64,000 nt of DNA from Ignavibacteria bacterium (GTDB taxonomy: Bacteria; Bacteroidota; Ignavibacteria; Ignavibacteriales; Ignavibacteriaceae), in assembly GCA_021286645.1 (NCBI GenBank), contig JAJTBZ010000064.1:62001-126000 (forward strand). The letters run 5' to 3'. The notes beneath the pieces are model-generated. The model saw only the letters and a list, made by a program, of their open reading frames with translations. It ran no database searches and was not told where the DNA came from. The stretch's first letter is position 1; every line of letters begins with the position of its first letter. Both the position numbers and the translations under genes were made by a program. Positions 43,531-52,449 of the stretch are shown in pieces.

Positions 43531-44574
43531 TTAAAAGAAGAATTTTGCAAACGCCAATATGCCTTGTTTCCACGGCACCCGATGTGATATACCGGAGGCC
43601 TTGGATATTTGTTCCAAATTTTTCAGGTACCACTCGTAATTACGGATTAAGGCATCTTTATTTGAGTAGCGAGGGTTATAGCCCAGTACTTTTTCTGCTT
43701 TATCTATTGAAACAAAAGAATCCTTCGAGGCAGTTTCATACACCCATTTATATAATGGGGAAAGGTTCAGTGCTTCAAGTATTTTTAATGTTGCAATAAT
43801 TGGTTTCTCGGGCAGCCCTACAATTTTTTTACCAAAACCCGCAAAATCCAGAACTGCCTGATAATCTTCACGCATGGTAGTAAATTCTTTTGCTCCGATA
43901 TTGAACGTATCGTTTACCGTATTAACAGGTAATTGAGCAGTTAGATAAATTGCATCGCATAAATCTTCAACGTCAAGTAATTGATATCTGTTATTACCTG
44001 AGCCAATCATGGGGAAGCCGTGTCCGTCTTTTGCCCAGTCATAGAATAAGGCAAAAACGCCCAGTCGCTCGGGCCCAATGAACGATTTCGGCCTGATGAC
44101 AGGCACGCACATGCCTTTTTTCCGGAATTTGAGGCATTCCTCCTCGGCTAAAATTTTCGCCTCACCGTATGGCCCCACTCCATGTAATCTATCGGTTTCA
44201 TATAGTGGGTGATGATCGGGAATTCCATATACTGCAGTTGATGAAATCATGATCATTCGTTGAATGTTGTGCGATTCTGCTGCTTCCAGCACATTTCTTG
44301 TGCCATCTACATCCGTAGAAAAAATATCTTCTTTACTATAGAGCGGCAAGGCAGCCGCAGAATGAACAATTATATCAATATCTTTGCAAGCTTTATTGAG
44401 AAATTCTTTATCTCGAATATCACCCTTGAGAACCGTTATATCGTTAAGGCAGTCAGCATAGTCAAAATCTGCGATATCTAATGAAACCACCTGATGATTT
44501 TTCTTCAATAAATAGCGCACTAAATTTATTCCTAAGAAACCCGCGCCACCAGTTACAAGAAAACGCATGAGCAT
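43531..44574 (-). CDS. NAD-dependent epimerase/dehydratase (SDR, sugar-nucleotide type)
   Basis: 347 residues. The Rossmann motif T-G-G-A-G-F-L-G is near residues 8-15, and the catalytic S-S-T-A-V-Y-G is followed by Y-G-E-A-K (Tyr-x-x-x-Lys). Extended short-chain dehydrogenases of this type act on NDP-sugars or 3-beta-hydroxysteroid-like substrates; the exact one cannot be told. The start is ATG 44574 or ATG 44568 two codons later. No glycosyltransferase genes are nearby. Confidence 0.85.
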   Translation of the reverse strand: MLMRFLVTGGAGFLGINLVRYLLKKNHQVVSLDIADFDYADCLNDITVLKGDIRDKEFLNKACKDIDIIVHSAAALPLYSKEDIFSTDVDGTRNVLEAAESHNIQRMIMISSTAVYGIPDHHPLYETDRLHGVGPYGEAKILAEEECLKFRKKGMCVPVIRPKSFIGPERLGVFALFYDWAKDGHGFPMIGSGNNRYQLLDVEDLCDAIYLTAQLPVNTVNDTFNIGAKEFTTMREDYQAVLDFAGFGKKIVGLPEKPIIATLKILEALNLSPLYKWVYETASKDSFVSIDKAEKVLGYNPRYSNKDALIRNYEWYLKNLEQISKASGISHRVPWKQGILAFAKFFF

Positions 44575-44692
44575 GCCTACAATTTTGAAAAAAATAAGCG
44601 TAAATATACGAATATTTGCAGATTTACCGGATAAGAAAGTTGATCGAAAAGGGAAAAACGTGTTTGATTGAATTTTTATGCAAATAAAGCAG

Positions 44693-44715
44693 AAAGCCCC
44701 CGTAGAGGGGGCTTT
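44693..44715 (-). terminator. Hairpin terminator after the small TPR gene
   Basis: AAAGCCCCC and GGGGGCTTT form a 9-base stem with a 5-base loop just past the TPR stop codon on the minus strand. The following T tract is interrupted (CTGCTTTATTTG). Confidence 0.8.
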
Positions 44716-44725
44716 GGCAAAATCG

Positions 44726-45211
44726 TTAGTTTAGCATGCCCTGAACCCGCAAAGCGGACTCAACGCCTGTAATAAAATCAGGGTGTATTTTAATGGATTG
44801 GAAATAAAACTTCAGAGCAACATCCCACGCGCCCTGTAGTTCATAAATTCTGCCTATATTATAATATGCCCAATGGCGTTCGCTAAACCTGGGGGCGGCA
44901 ACCGCTTTGTGGAGCCATTCAAGAGCTTCTTCATACCGTTTGAATAGTGTAAGGTAATATCCTAAGTCATTATAGGAATTTCCGTATTCTTCATCAATAT
45001 CAATTGCCTTATAGCATTCTTTAATTGCCCGGTCAAATTTTCCTACCAGGCTGTATGCCCAACCAAGGTATGTATGTGCCTCGGCAGTAGGCAATAATCT
45101 AATTGAAGCCCTATATTTTCGTATCGCTTGTTTTATTCTTCCGCGCTTTTGTTCCTGATATCCTGAACGGATCAGTTCAAATGCCTCGGCGTATTTACTA
45201 TTTTCTTGCAT
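44726..45211 (-). CDS. Cytoplasmic tetratricopeptide-repeat protein
   Basis: 161 residues with no signal peptide and about four TPR units (A-H-T-Y-L-G-W-A-Y-S-L-V-G, S-Y-N-D-L-G-Y-Y-L, W-A-Y-Y-N-I-G-R-I-Y). The start is taken as ATG 45211; an in-frame TTG two codons upstream is possible. It is a generic protein-binding scaffold with no named partner. It is a single gene ending in a GC-rich hairpin. Confidence 0.8.
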   Translation of the reverse strand: MQENSKYAEAFELIRSGYQEQKRGRIKQAIRKYRASIRLLPTAEAHTYLGWAYSLVGKFDRAIKECYKAIDIDEEYGNSYNDLGYYLTLFKRYEEALEWLHKAVAAPRFSERHWAYYNIGRIYELQGAWDVALKFYFQSIKIHPDFITGVESALRVQGMLN

Positions 45212-45413
45212 TACCAAATTTTTCCAAATGTCACCCCTTATTTACTGATTTTTTCGGTAAAAATCAAAAGAAAGCGGGATGTATTATAGTATGGAATGTA
45301 CAATAATAGCCAAAAATAAAGACTTGTGAGCGTAAATATATAGTTTGTAAGGGGTTATATGAGTGAAAAAAAATGGGTTTTTCGCAGCCCGGGAGGGGGA
45401 AATATTTTTACCC

Positions 45414-45446
45414 GGCAAACCGGCCCGGGCAATGAGCCGGTTTGCC
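45414..45446 (-). terminator. Long inverted repeat downstream of DUF1015 gene
   Basis: GGCAAACCGGC and GCCGGTTTGCC form a perfect 11-base stem around an 11-base loop, 8 bases past the DUF1015 stop. Downstream on the minus strand is GGGTAAAAATATTT, not a clean T-run, so termination is likely but not certain. Confidence 0.6.
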
Positions 45447-45454
45447 AATATAAT

Positions 45455-46699
45455 CTATATAGTATGGACGAGCAGCCCATCGCGTAATTTTGGTTCGAAC
45501 CAGGTTGATTTGGGAGGCATAATTTCTCCTGCATCCGAAATATTCATCAAATCATCGCAGGTAACAGGGAATAATGAAAAAGCTACAGCAAATTCGCCAG
45601 AATTAACCAACTTTTCTAATTCACCCACGCCTCTGATGCCGCCAACAAAGTCAATCCGTTTATTGGTCCGTGGATCATCAATGCCCAATATCGGGTTCAA
45701 AAGGAAATTTTGTAATATACTTACATCAAGCTTTTCCGAAACCGAATTGCTTAATGAGTTGCTTGCAATTACTGAATCATGCGGTGTAAGAGTGTACCAG
45801 CTGCCATTCAGGTACATACAGAAGGATTGAGCAGCGGGCTCTTTTACTCCGTTTTGTGCCACCGAGAATTTATCACTCACAGCATTCAGGAATTCTTCTT
45901 CAGTCTTTCCGTTTAGGTCTTTTACTACACGGTAATACGGAAGAATTGCGAGTTGATCGGCAGGGAAAAGTACTGCAATAAAGTAATTATATTCTTCTGA
46001 CCCATTATGTGCCGGATTCAAGGCCTGCTTTGCTGCACGTGAGCGCGAAGCACTTGCTGCACGATGATGCCCATCGGCAATATATAATTTATCTACGCCG
46101 CCTATAGCTGCAATAATAGCTGCATTGTATTCCTGAGGTACAACCCATATTGTATGGCTGATGCCATCTACAGCGGTAAAATCATACATGGGAGTAACAG
46201 AGGAGGTTACTTTTTCAACAATTTCATCAACTGCTTTTACACCACGGTAAGTAAGAAACACGGGACCGGTTTGTGCCCCTGTAGTAACGATATGTTTTGT
46301 CCGATCATCTTCTTTTTCTTTACGGGTTTTTTCATGTTTCATGATAACATTGGTATCATAGTCATCAACAGAAAAAGTTGCAGCAATTCCGGTTTGTGCA
46401 CGGCCATTCATTATTAATCGGTAGAAATACAATGAGGCAGTTTCTTCAACAACAAGCGGAGCCTTTTCAATAATCTGTTCGAGCTTCAATTTTGCTGTAG
46501 CATAAATTTCATCCGAATATGGATTCGTGTTATCGGGGAAATGAATTTCAGAGCGGGTCACATTGAGTAAACTAAAAGGGTTACCCTCTGCAAAAGCACG
46601 AGCTTCTTTCGTATTTACAACATCGTATGGTACGCTTGCAACCTGATTAACAACTTCGGGTGCCGGACGTAACGCGTTAAAAGGGCGAATTACTGCCAT
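45455..46699 (-). CDS. DUF1015-family protein
   Basis: 414 residues matching DUF1015: N-terminal I-R-P-F-N-A-L-R-P, then V-P-Y-D-V-V, and Y-I-A-D-G-H-H-R in the middle. Members are uncharacterised. They often sit near serine/glycerate metabolism genes, with predicted kinase-like or HAD-associated roles that are unproven. Here the neighbours are IMPACT/YigZ and histidine ammonia-lyase. ATG 46699 is preceded by AGGAGA, a good ribosome site. Confidence 0.88.
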   Translation of the reverse strand: MAVIRPFNALRPAPEVVNQVASVPYDVVNTKEARAFAEGNPFSLLNVTRSEIHFPDNTNPYSDEIYATAKLKLEQIIEKAPLVVEETASLYFYRLIMNGRAQTGIAATFSVDDYDTNVIMKHEKTRKEKEDDRTKHIVTTGAQTGPVFLTYRGVKAVDEIVEKVTSSVTPMYDFTAVDGISHTIWVVPQEYNAAIIAAIGGVDKLYIADGHHRAASASRSRAAKQALNPAHNGSEEYNYFIAVLFPADQLAILPYYRVVKDLNGKTEEEFLNAVSDKFSVAQNGVKEPAAQSFCMYLNGSWYTLTPHDSVIASNSLSNSVSEKLDVSILQNFLLNPILGIDDPRTNKRIDFVGGIRGVGELEKLVNSGEFAVAFSLFPVTCDDLMNISDAGEIMPPKSTWFEPKLRDGLLVHTI

Positions 46700-46787
46700 A
46701 ATGTCTCCTACAAAATAAATTAATGACGTTATATAAAATTCGGAAAAATTTTTTTGAAATCAGCAAAAAAATACTCGAAAAACTTAA

Positions 46788-47420
46788 TTATTTATCCGAT
46801 GGCAAGAATACTGGTTTCTCATGGTCGATAGTAAGCTGTAATTTACCAAGAAAAGTTTGTAGTGCGTCATCAGAAAATTTATCCGTTGAATCGGCACTTA
46901 CCAATAAAGAGAAAACCGGGTGGGGGATAAAATCTGTCGCGATTATTCTTGCAGGTTGTGAATTAAGGAATCGGTAAGCTATATTCGATTGGTCAAAAGA
47001 AATTTCAAGACGGGCCGGAACGAAGCAGGTTTTTTCAACGGGGCTGCATAAACGTAAAGTTTCGTAGGCGCTGTCATGGTAAGCTTTGCCCAGTGGTCCT
47101 ACCCCCAGTTTAGTGCCGCCAAAATAGCGTATTACAATAACACAGGTATTCACGAATGAAAAATGATCCAGTGCGCCGAGAATTCGCACTCCGGCCGTTC
47201 CTGAAGGCTCGCCATCATCGCTATAACGAGGGGTGGCATCAAGGAGTCGGTACGCGAAGCAGTGATGAGTTGCATCATAGAATTCTTTTCGGATATCGTG
47301 AAGAATTGAATTGCACGCATCCACCGATTCTACGGGAAATGCTTTGCCAATAAAAAGCGAACCCTTTTCCTTGAAACGGTATTCCTGATATTGCTGTATT
47401 GTTATAAAATGCTGAGTAAT
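46788..47420 (-). CDS. IMPACT/YigZ-family protein with apparent ATT start
   Basis: About 210 residues if it begins at ATT 47420. Core motifs of the family are D-A-T-H-H-C-F-A-Y, R-Y-S-D-D-G-E-P-S-G-T-A-G and I-R-Y-F-G-G-T-K-L-G-V-G. YigZ/IMPACT proteins are linked to translation control; the bacterial role is not settled. The first in-frame common start is a GTG at 47324 that would cut off conserved sequence. Upstream codons read F-K-E-K-G-S-L-F-I-G-K-A-F, typical of the family N-terminus, and no ATG, GTG or TTG occurs before them in frame. ATT 47420 has GTGGAG five bases upstream, so I use it as the probable start. Confidence 0.75.
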   Translation of the reverse strand: MTQHFITIQQYQEYRFKEKGSLFIGKAFPVESVDACNSILHDIRKEFYDATHHCFAYRLLDATPRYSDDGEPSGTAGVRILGALDHFSFVNTCVIVIRYFGGTKLGVGPLGKAYHDSAYETLRLCSPVEKTCFVPARLEISFDQSNIAYRFLNSQPARIIATDFIPHPVFSLLVSADSTDKFSDDALQTFLGKLQLTIDHEKPVFLPSDK

Positions 47421-47446
47421 AAGTGCTCCACGATATAAACTACAAG

Positions 47447-47465
47447 GTAGCGGGCATCCCGCTAC
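47447..47465 (-). terminator. Hairpin terminator after histidine ammonia-lyase gene
   Basis: GTAGCGGG-CAT-CCCGCTAC, an 8-base perfect stem, 9 bases past the lyase stop; the minus strand continues CTTGTAGTTTAT. It also separates the lyase from the IMPACT gene. Confidence 0.75.
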
Positions 47466-47474
47466 CCTGGTTAG

Positions 47475-49388
47475 TTAATGTAATATCTCAAGTGTAACTT
47501 TCGATTGCAGGGCTCGCAATAGAACGCCGGAATCAATAAGTTCGACCATTGCCTGAATATACGGTTGCATATAGACATCGTTGGTTATGGGAAAGGTCAA
47601 TTTGCGTTCGTGGAGATGTGTTCTGATTATTTCCAGAACAATGGATGAACCTTTGCCTGGTTGTAAACGAGCCTTTGCTGATTTGAATGATTTTTCCAAA
47701 TCTCTCAAGTATCCAAGTGCTTCATTAATTCGGGTATCATCAAGCACGCCTTCAAGCGCCTCCAATACTTCAATTCGCATATCCAAATCATAGAGTTCTT
47801 GTAAGGATTGTCGCAGCCGAAGTTCGATGCCCTGAGCAGCGCTTAACAATTCAACTCCGATAACACGTTTCGTGTTATCGAGTATCTGTAATGCCTGGCG
47901 GGCGCCATGGGTACCCATGCTAACATGGTCTTCGGTCCCCGCGCTGGTCGGAATAGAATCTACACTAGCCGGATGGGCAAGAACTCTGTTTTCTGAAACT
48001 AAAGCCGCGCAGAGGTACTGGGGAATCATGAAACCACTGTGCATACCATGCTCAGGGTCGCCTTGCGGTGATACTTCAGGTGAGAGGAACGCCGGTAACC
48101 GACGATTGAATGCCGGATCTACCATAGCAGCAACGCGCCGCTCTGAAACACTACCTAATTCGGTTAGAGCAATTTTTAAATAATCTGCTGCTAAGGCAAC
48201 CGGTTCACCATGAAAATTACCACCGGAGACTGCTTTGCCATTCAGGCGGGAATCGTCGAACATTACATTTATTATTGGATTGTCATTAACAGAATTAGCC
48301 TCCGTCTTAACAATTCCACTTACATAATGAACAGTATCCCAAACTGCCCCGATTACTTGTGGAGAGCAGCGTACCGAGTAAACATCTTGTATCGGTTCTT
48401 TTACAGGATGGAGTTTTTTACGAACTCCTAAAGCAATTTCAATTTTCTGTACTTCAATATCTTTGCGGTAAGCCAGATAATCGAACTCGCGGGATGGATC
48501 GAAAATTAACGTACTGCCTTTGAGAATCGCCCGCATATTGTTTGCAGCAGCCGTTTGCCCCTTGTATGGGCGTAATTGATGAATTATGGGCTGGAACGCA
48601 TCAAATGTACTTAACAAAGCATCGCAGGTAAGTGCAGCGGCAATCTGTGCAGTAAGAACCAATTCATTACCTTTTACGGCTGCCAGGCAGGTAAGTGCAT
48701 TCAGAAATTGTGTACCGTTGTTTAAAGCAAGACCTTCTTTTGCCTGTAAAATAATGGGTTGAATAACATTTCGCAGCTCTTGTGCCATAACAATTTTGTA
48801 TTCACCATCTATATAAAACTCAACATCGCCCTGCAATGGATCTTCCGGAGAATAGGGGTTAAGGATAAAGGGAAGTACCATGTGCGAAAGCGGCGCGAGA
48901 TCACCACTGCCGCCAACAGAACCCTGGCAGGGGACAACGGGTGTAATATCATTATTGAGCAGCCACAATAGTTTTTCAATTACCTCCTCGCGTATACCCG
49001 AGTACCCGGTGACAAGCGTATTTGCACGGAGTAACATTGCGGCTCGAACTACATGCCGAGCGAATTTTTCTCCGTGACCGGTCGCATGACTAGCTATCAG
49101 GTTATATGCTATTCGAGAAAGATTTTCGCCATGACCGGCATCAATGAAGTTGTGCTTATTTGCCCCAAATCCTGTATTGACACCATATATATAGGGAGTT
49201 TCAAGTCCTGAACCTCCTTGCTTTACAATACTATCAATATAATTCCGTGAAGCTTTGATGCCCTTCTTTGCAGAAGGTTTAATGCGAACTTCGAAATTTT
49301 CGGCGTTACCATACGCAATTGCGGTAATGGTTTGAACATCGAGCGAATGCCCGTCAATGTGAATAATGGATTTCTTTCTTCCGTGCAT
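47475..49388 (-). CDS. Histidine ammonia-lyase-type aromatic amino acid lyase (long form)
   Basis: 637 residues, longer than typical HutH (about 510). The electrophilic prosthetic group MIO normally forms from Ala-Ser-Gly; here it reads Gly160-Ser161-Gly162 in V-G-G-S-G-D-L-A-P-L-S-H. Tyr68 in Y-G-V-N-T-G-F-G, the N-G-T-Q-F-L-N-A-L segment and V-Y-S-V-R-C-S-P-Q are conserved. T-E-D-H-V-S-M keeps the glutamate typical of histidine-specific lyases. It should deaminate L-histidine to urocanate, but no hutU, hutI or hutG is in the window, so the physiological substrate is open. It begins 3 bases after hisS stops, so the two are co-transcribed. Confidence 0.85.
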   Translation of the reverse strand: MHGRKKSIIHIDGHSLDVQTITAIAYGNAENFEVRIKPSAKKGIKASRNYIDSIVKQGGSGLETPYIYGVNTGFGANKHNFIDAGHGENLSRIAYNLIASHATGHGEKFARHVVRAAMLLRANTLVTGYSGIREEVIEKLLWLLNNDITPVVPCQGSVGGSGDLAPLSHMVLPFILNPYSPEDPLQGDVEFYIDGEYKIVMAQELRNVIQPIILQAKEGLALNNGTQFLNALTCLAAVKGNELVLTAQIAAALTCDALLSTFDAFQPIIHQLRPYKGQTAAANNMRAILKGSTLIFDPSREFDYLAYRKDIEVQKIEIALGVRKKLHPVKEPIQDVYSVRCSPQVIGAVWDTVHYVSGIVKTEANSVNDNPIINVMFDDSRLNGKAVSGGNFHGEPVALAADYLKIALTELGSVSERRVAAMVDPAFNRRLPAFLSPEVSPQGDPEHGMHSGFMIPQYLCAALVSENRVLAHPASVDSIPTSAGTEDHVSMGTHGARQALQILDNTKRVIGVELLSAAQGIELRLRQSLQELYDLDMRIEVLEALEGVLDDTRINEALGYLRDLEKSFKSAKARLQPGKGSSIVLEIIRTHLHERKLTFPITNDVYMQPYIQAMVELIDSGVLLRALQSKVTLEILH

Positions 49389-49391
49389 AAA

Positions 49392-50963
49392 TTAATCTTT
49401 TTGTGTAAGGATTTCCTTAACATGAGTAACGAGTTGGCCGCGAGCCACTTCCTTTTGAGCCATTTGTTTCCACTCGTTTTTATCAACTATATTTCCGGAC
49501 ATCTGCGCTCCTAAACGCAGATTGCGTACTGTTACAACTCCTTTTTCCAATTCATCGCCACCCAATAAAATTGCTACCGGCGATTTGGATTCATCAGCAT
49601 ACGATAATTGTTTTTTCAGGCCTTTTTGCATGCCATAATAAATTTCTGTAGGGATATCATGAGCCCGTAATTCGGCTGCAATCATCTGATATTCTGTCAT
49701 TAAAGTCGGGTCGAATACAACAACCAGAACAGGTCCCGTATATTGTAATTTCAGTGCATTAGTCAGGGTGAGTAATTCGCCCAGGCGGTCAACACCAATA
49801 GATGCACCGGTGGCAGGAACTCTCACTCCAATGAGTCTTTCTACGAGTCCGTCGTATCTTCCTCCGCCGCAAATCGCTCCAACGCGTCTTTCCCGTCCCT
49901 TCTCATCAATAAAAGTAGAGAGAGATTCAACTTCGAAAACCGGCCCGGTATAATAGGCCATTCCACGAACTAAAGCCGGATCAAAAATTACCCGGTTCTC
50001 AGCATAACCTAACTTATTGAGCATTGCGTCAATTTCTGCAAGTTCTTTAAGGCCCTCGTCAAAAATTGCATTCGCGGTATATGTGTTAGAGAGATGGGCA
50101 AGCAATTGCGAACGGCTGGGAGTTTCAGAAAATCCTTCAAGAAATCTCGCGATAGCATCAATTGTTGAACTATTAAGATTTAAGCCCTCAATTATTGCTC
50201 CTGAAGCATCTTTTCTGCCTTTACCAAGCTCAAGCATCACGCCTTCCTGACCGATTTTATCGGCTTTGTCAATTATTCGTAAAACATCCTGCTCCAGTTT
50301 TTCATCGGCAATGCCACATCCAATAAGTACACCTTTGAGAACTTTTCGGTTATTTACTTTAACGCGGTATGTTGCACGCTGAATACCGATAGCCTCAAGA
50401 GCATCGGAGAGCACCATACATACTTCTGCATCAGAAGCTGCATCGGCGCTGCCAACGGTGTCAAAGTCGAGCTGCCAGAATTCCCTGAAACGACCCGGAT
50501 CAAGCTTCGCTTCAAATCGGAAAACGGGTCCATATTGAAATCGGCGGAACAAGGGAGCTTTAAAATTATCTTTTTGATTAATGAGAGAAGGGCTCCAAAT
50601 TTTTTCGGCATATACACGCGAAAGCGGAGCGGTTAGATCATAGCGCATGGTAAGGAAATGGTTTTCCATGAGGAAATTGCCGGCCCCATCGGTCATACGA
50701 TTGCCGGAGGCGTTAAAAATTGGCTCTTTTTCAGGATTGCGGAATGAATAGACACCTTCAGCAACGCTATCAGCATCGGGCAAATATTTACCCAGGCTAT
50801 CGGCGTATTCTACTATTGGTGTATCCCAATGTTCGAAACCGTAATTACGGTAAACCCGGGAAGCTTTTTCAATAATGTGCCAACGTAACCGATTGATTTC
50901 CGGATTAATATCTCTGAAGCCTTTAATTTTCTGTGGCATAATGCCGCGTTGCTGTTCGCTCAT
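49392..50963 (-). CDS. hisS: Histidyl-tRNA synthetase
   Basis: 523 residues, longer than E. coli HisRS (424). Class II motifs are present: motif 1 region near Y-G-F-E-H-W-D-T-P; motif 2 in F-R-R-F-Q-Y-G-P-V-F-R-F-E; the histidine-binding R-G-M-A-Y-Y-T-G-P-V-F-E-V; and a C-terminal anticodon-binding domain. The extra length lies in an N-terminal extension and in an internal segment (A-S-G-N-R-M-T-D-G). It charges tRNA-His. The unusual neighbour is the histidine lyase 3 bases downstream. Confidence 0.95.
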   Translation of the reverse strand: MSEQQRGIMPQKIKGFRDINPEINRLRWHIIEKASRVYRNYGFEHWDTPIVEYADSLGKYLPDADSVAEGVYSFRNPEKEPIFNASGNRMTDGAGNFLMENHFLTMRYDLTAPLSRVYAEKIWSPSLINQKDNFKAPLFRRFQYGPVFRFEAKLDPGRFREFWQLDFDTVGSADAASDAEVCMVLSDALEAIGIQRATYRVKVNNRKVLKGVLIGCGIADEKLEQDVLRIIDKADKIGQEGVMLELGKGRKDASGAIIEGLNLNSSTIDAIARFLEGFSETPSRSQLLAHLSNTYTANAIFDEGLKELAEIDAMLNKLGYAENRVIFDPALVRGMAYYTGPVFEVESLSTFIDEKGRERRVGAICGGGRYDGLVERLIGVRVPATGASIGVDRLGELLTLTNALKLQYTGPVLVVVFDPTLMTEYQMIAAELRAHDIPTEIYYGMQKGLKKQLSYADESKSPVAILLGGDELEKGVVTVRNLRLGAQMSGNIVDKNEWKQMAQKEVARGQLVTHVKEILTQKD

Positions 50964-51213
50964 GGTATTTTGTGCCTTACCTAAATAAAATAATACAAAT
51001 TCAATAGTGAAATATACATAAAATGCCCCTGTCTATTACCTTTTGATGGAGAAAAAGCAGGTGATAGAGGAATTTTTGAATTTGAAATGATATACGGTAA
51101 TTTGTTGCGAAATGTTGCGAATTGAGATAAAAACGGGCTAACGGACTGAAAAATGACCATAAAATTTTTTTGATTTTGCCTATAAAAACAATAGATTAGC
51201 TATCTTATTTATT

Positions 51214-51900
51214 ATGATTGCTGAAAATATACATATTATCAGGGAACGGATGCAGAATGCCTGTACCCGGTCCGGCAGAAATATCTCGGAGGTCACTCTC
51301 ATCGGGGTTTCGAAGACTGTGGGTGTACCTGAGGTAGTTTTAGCCCATGAGGCTGGATTATTGCAATTCGGAGAGAACAAGGCTCAGGAATTGCGTGACA
51401 AATCCAGAAATTTGCCGACGGATATTACGTGGCATTTTATTGGTACATTGCAGTCGAATAAAGCAAAATATGTTGCCGAAGCGGCTCATTGGGTGCATTC
51501 GGTGGATTCATTGAAACTTGCACAGGCGTTGCAGGAACAGGCTGAACGGAAGAATCGTGCGCTCAACGTTCTTTTTGAAGTAAAGACGTCAGCTGAAACA
51601 ACCAAGCATGGATTGACCGAACTTGCCGATGTATTCGAGACGCTTGATTATTGTATGAACGCCAGCCATTTGCATGTACGGGGATTGATGACTATGGCTC
51701 CGTTTGTAGATGATATGAACATAGTGAGGAAGTCATTTCGGCAATTAAAAGAATTACAAATGGATCTGCACCATAAGGGATACCCGGTAACAGAACTTTC
51801 GATGGGTATGACCGGCGATTTCGAAATCGCTATAGAAGAAGGTGCAACGATGATTCGTGTTGGAACCGCGATTTTTGGTGAACGAAACTACAATTTATAA
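51214..51900 (+). CDS. YggS-family pyridoxal-phosphate-binding protein
   Basis: 228 residues of the PLPBP/YggS family. The PLP lysine is in L-I-G-V-S-K-T-V-G, and W-H-F-I-G-T-L-Q-S-N-K and L-S-M-G-M-T-G-D-F-E-I-A-I follow. Family members keep vitamin B6 pools balanced and are not enzymes in the classical sense. The gene begins a run with a DivIVA-type gene 6 bases on; in many Gram-positive genomes yggS/ylmE similarly lies next to divIVA, which supports the pairing. Confidence 0.92.
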   Translation: MIAENIHIIRERMQNACTRSGRNISEVTLIGVSKTVGVPEVVLAHEAGLLQFGENKAQELRDKSRNLPTDITWHFIGTLQSNKAKYVAEAAHWVHSVDSLKLAQALQEQAERKNRALNVLFEVKTSAETTKHGLTELADVFETLDYCMNASHLHVRGLMTMAPFVDDMNIVRKSFRQLKELQMDLHHKGYPVTELSMGMTGDFEIAIEEGATMIRVGTAIFGERNYNL

Positions 51901-51906
51901 AGATAG

Positions 51907-52449
51907 ATGATCATGAAAATTTCGCCTTTGGCTATAAAACGGCAAGAATTCAGCAAATCATTCAGAGGGCTGGATGCCGAAGAAGTGCAGGCTTTTTTAG
52001 AAAAACTCGCTGAGCAGGTTGAAGAACTCATTGCTGAAAATGACTCGATGAAAAAGCAAGTAGAGGATGCTTCTACTCAACTGGCCGAATACCGGCGGAT
52101 TGAGAAAAACTTACAGGAAACATTGCTTAAGGCTCAGGAAAATTCTGCCAAATCTATTGAAAGTACAAAAAAGCAAGCCAGCCTTATGTTGAAAGAAGCA
52201 GAACTAAAGGCACAGCAAATAATTGATAAAGCTAAAGAAAATGCGAATGAGATTCGTAGTTCAATTATCAACCTACGCGAAGAGCGCGATGTTATTATCG
52301 CGAAACTGCGAGCCATTATCACCTCGCAAACTAATCTTCTGGAAATGAAAGTAGAGAAAGCCGGTGAAGAGCCTGCAGCAGAAAAGAAAATTGAACCGCC
52401 AAAGAAATTTCAGGTAAATATTGATCAAGTTATAGACAAATTATTATGA
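51907..52449 (+). CDS. DivIVA-domain coiled-coil protein
   Basis: 180 residues. The N-terminal M-x-M-K-I-S-P-L-A-I-K-R-Q-E-F with F-R-G-L-D-A-E-E-V-Q-A-F-L is the DivIVA lipid-binding domain pattern, followed by a long coiled coil (about 35-150). DivIVA proteins sense membrane curvature at poles and septa. Starts ATG 51907 and ATG 51913 are both possible; neither has a strong ribosome site. It overlaps the start of the purine phosphorylase gene (ATGA). Its presence in a Bacteroidota/Ignavibacteriota-like genome is of interest. Confidence 0.82.
   Translation: MIMKISPLAIKRQEFSKSFRGLDAEEVQAFLEKLAEQVEELIAENDSMKKQVEDASTQLAEYRRIEKNLQETLLKAQENSAKSIESTKKQASLMLKEAELKAQQIIDKAKENANEIRSSIINLREERDVIIAKLRAIITSQTNLLEMKVEKAGEEPAAEKKIEPPKKFQVNIDQVIDKLL

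Noticed and set aside
45363-45830. A 155-codon plus-strand open frame
   Set aside because: It lies mostly opposite the DUF1015 gene, has no recognisable domain or ribosome site, and its composition is that of an antisense shadow.
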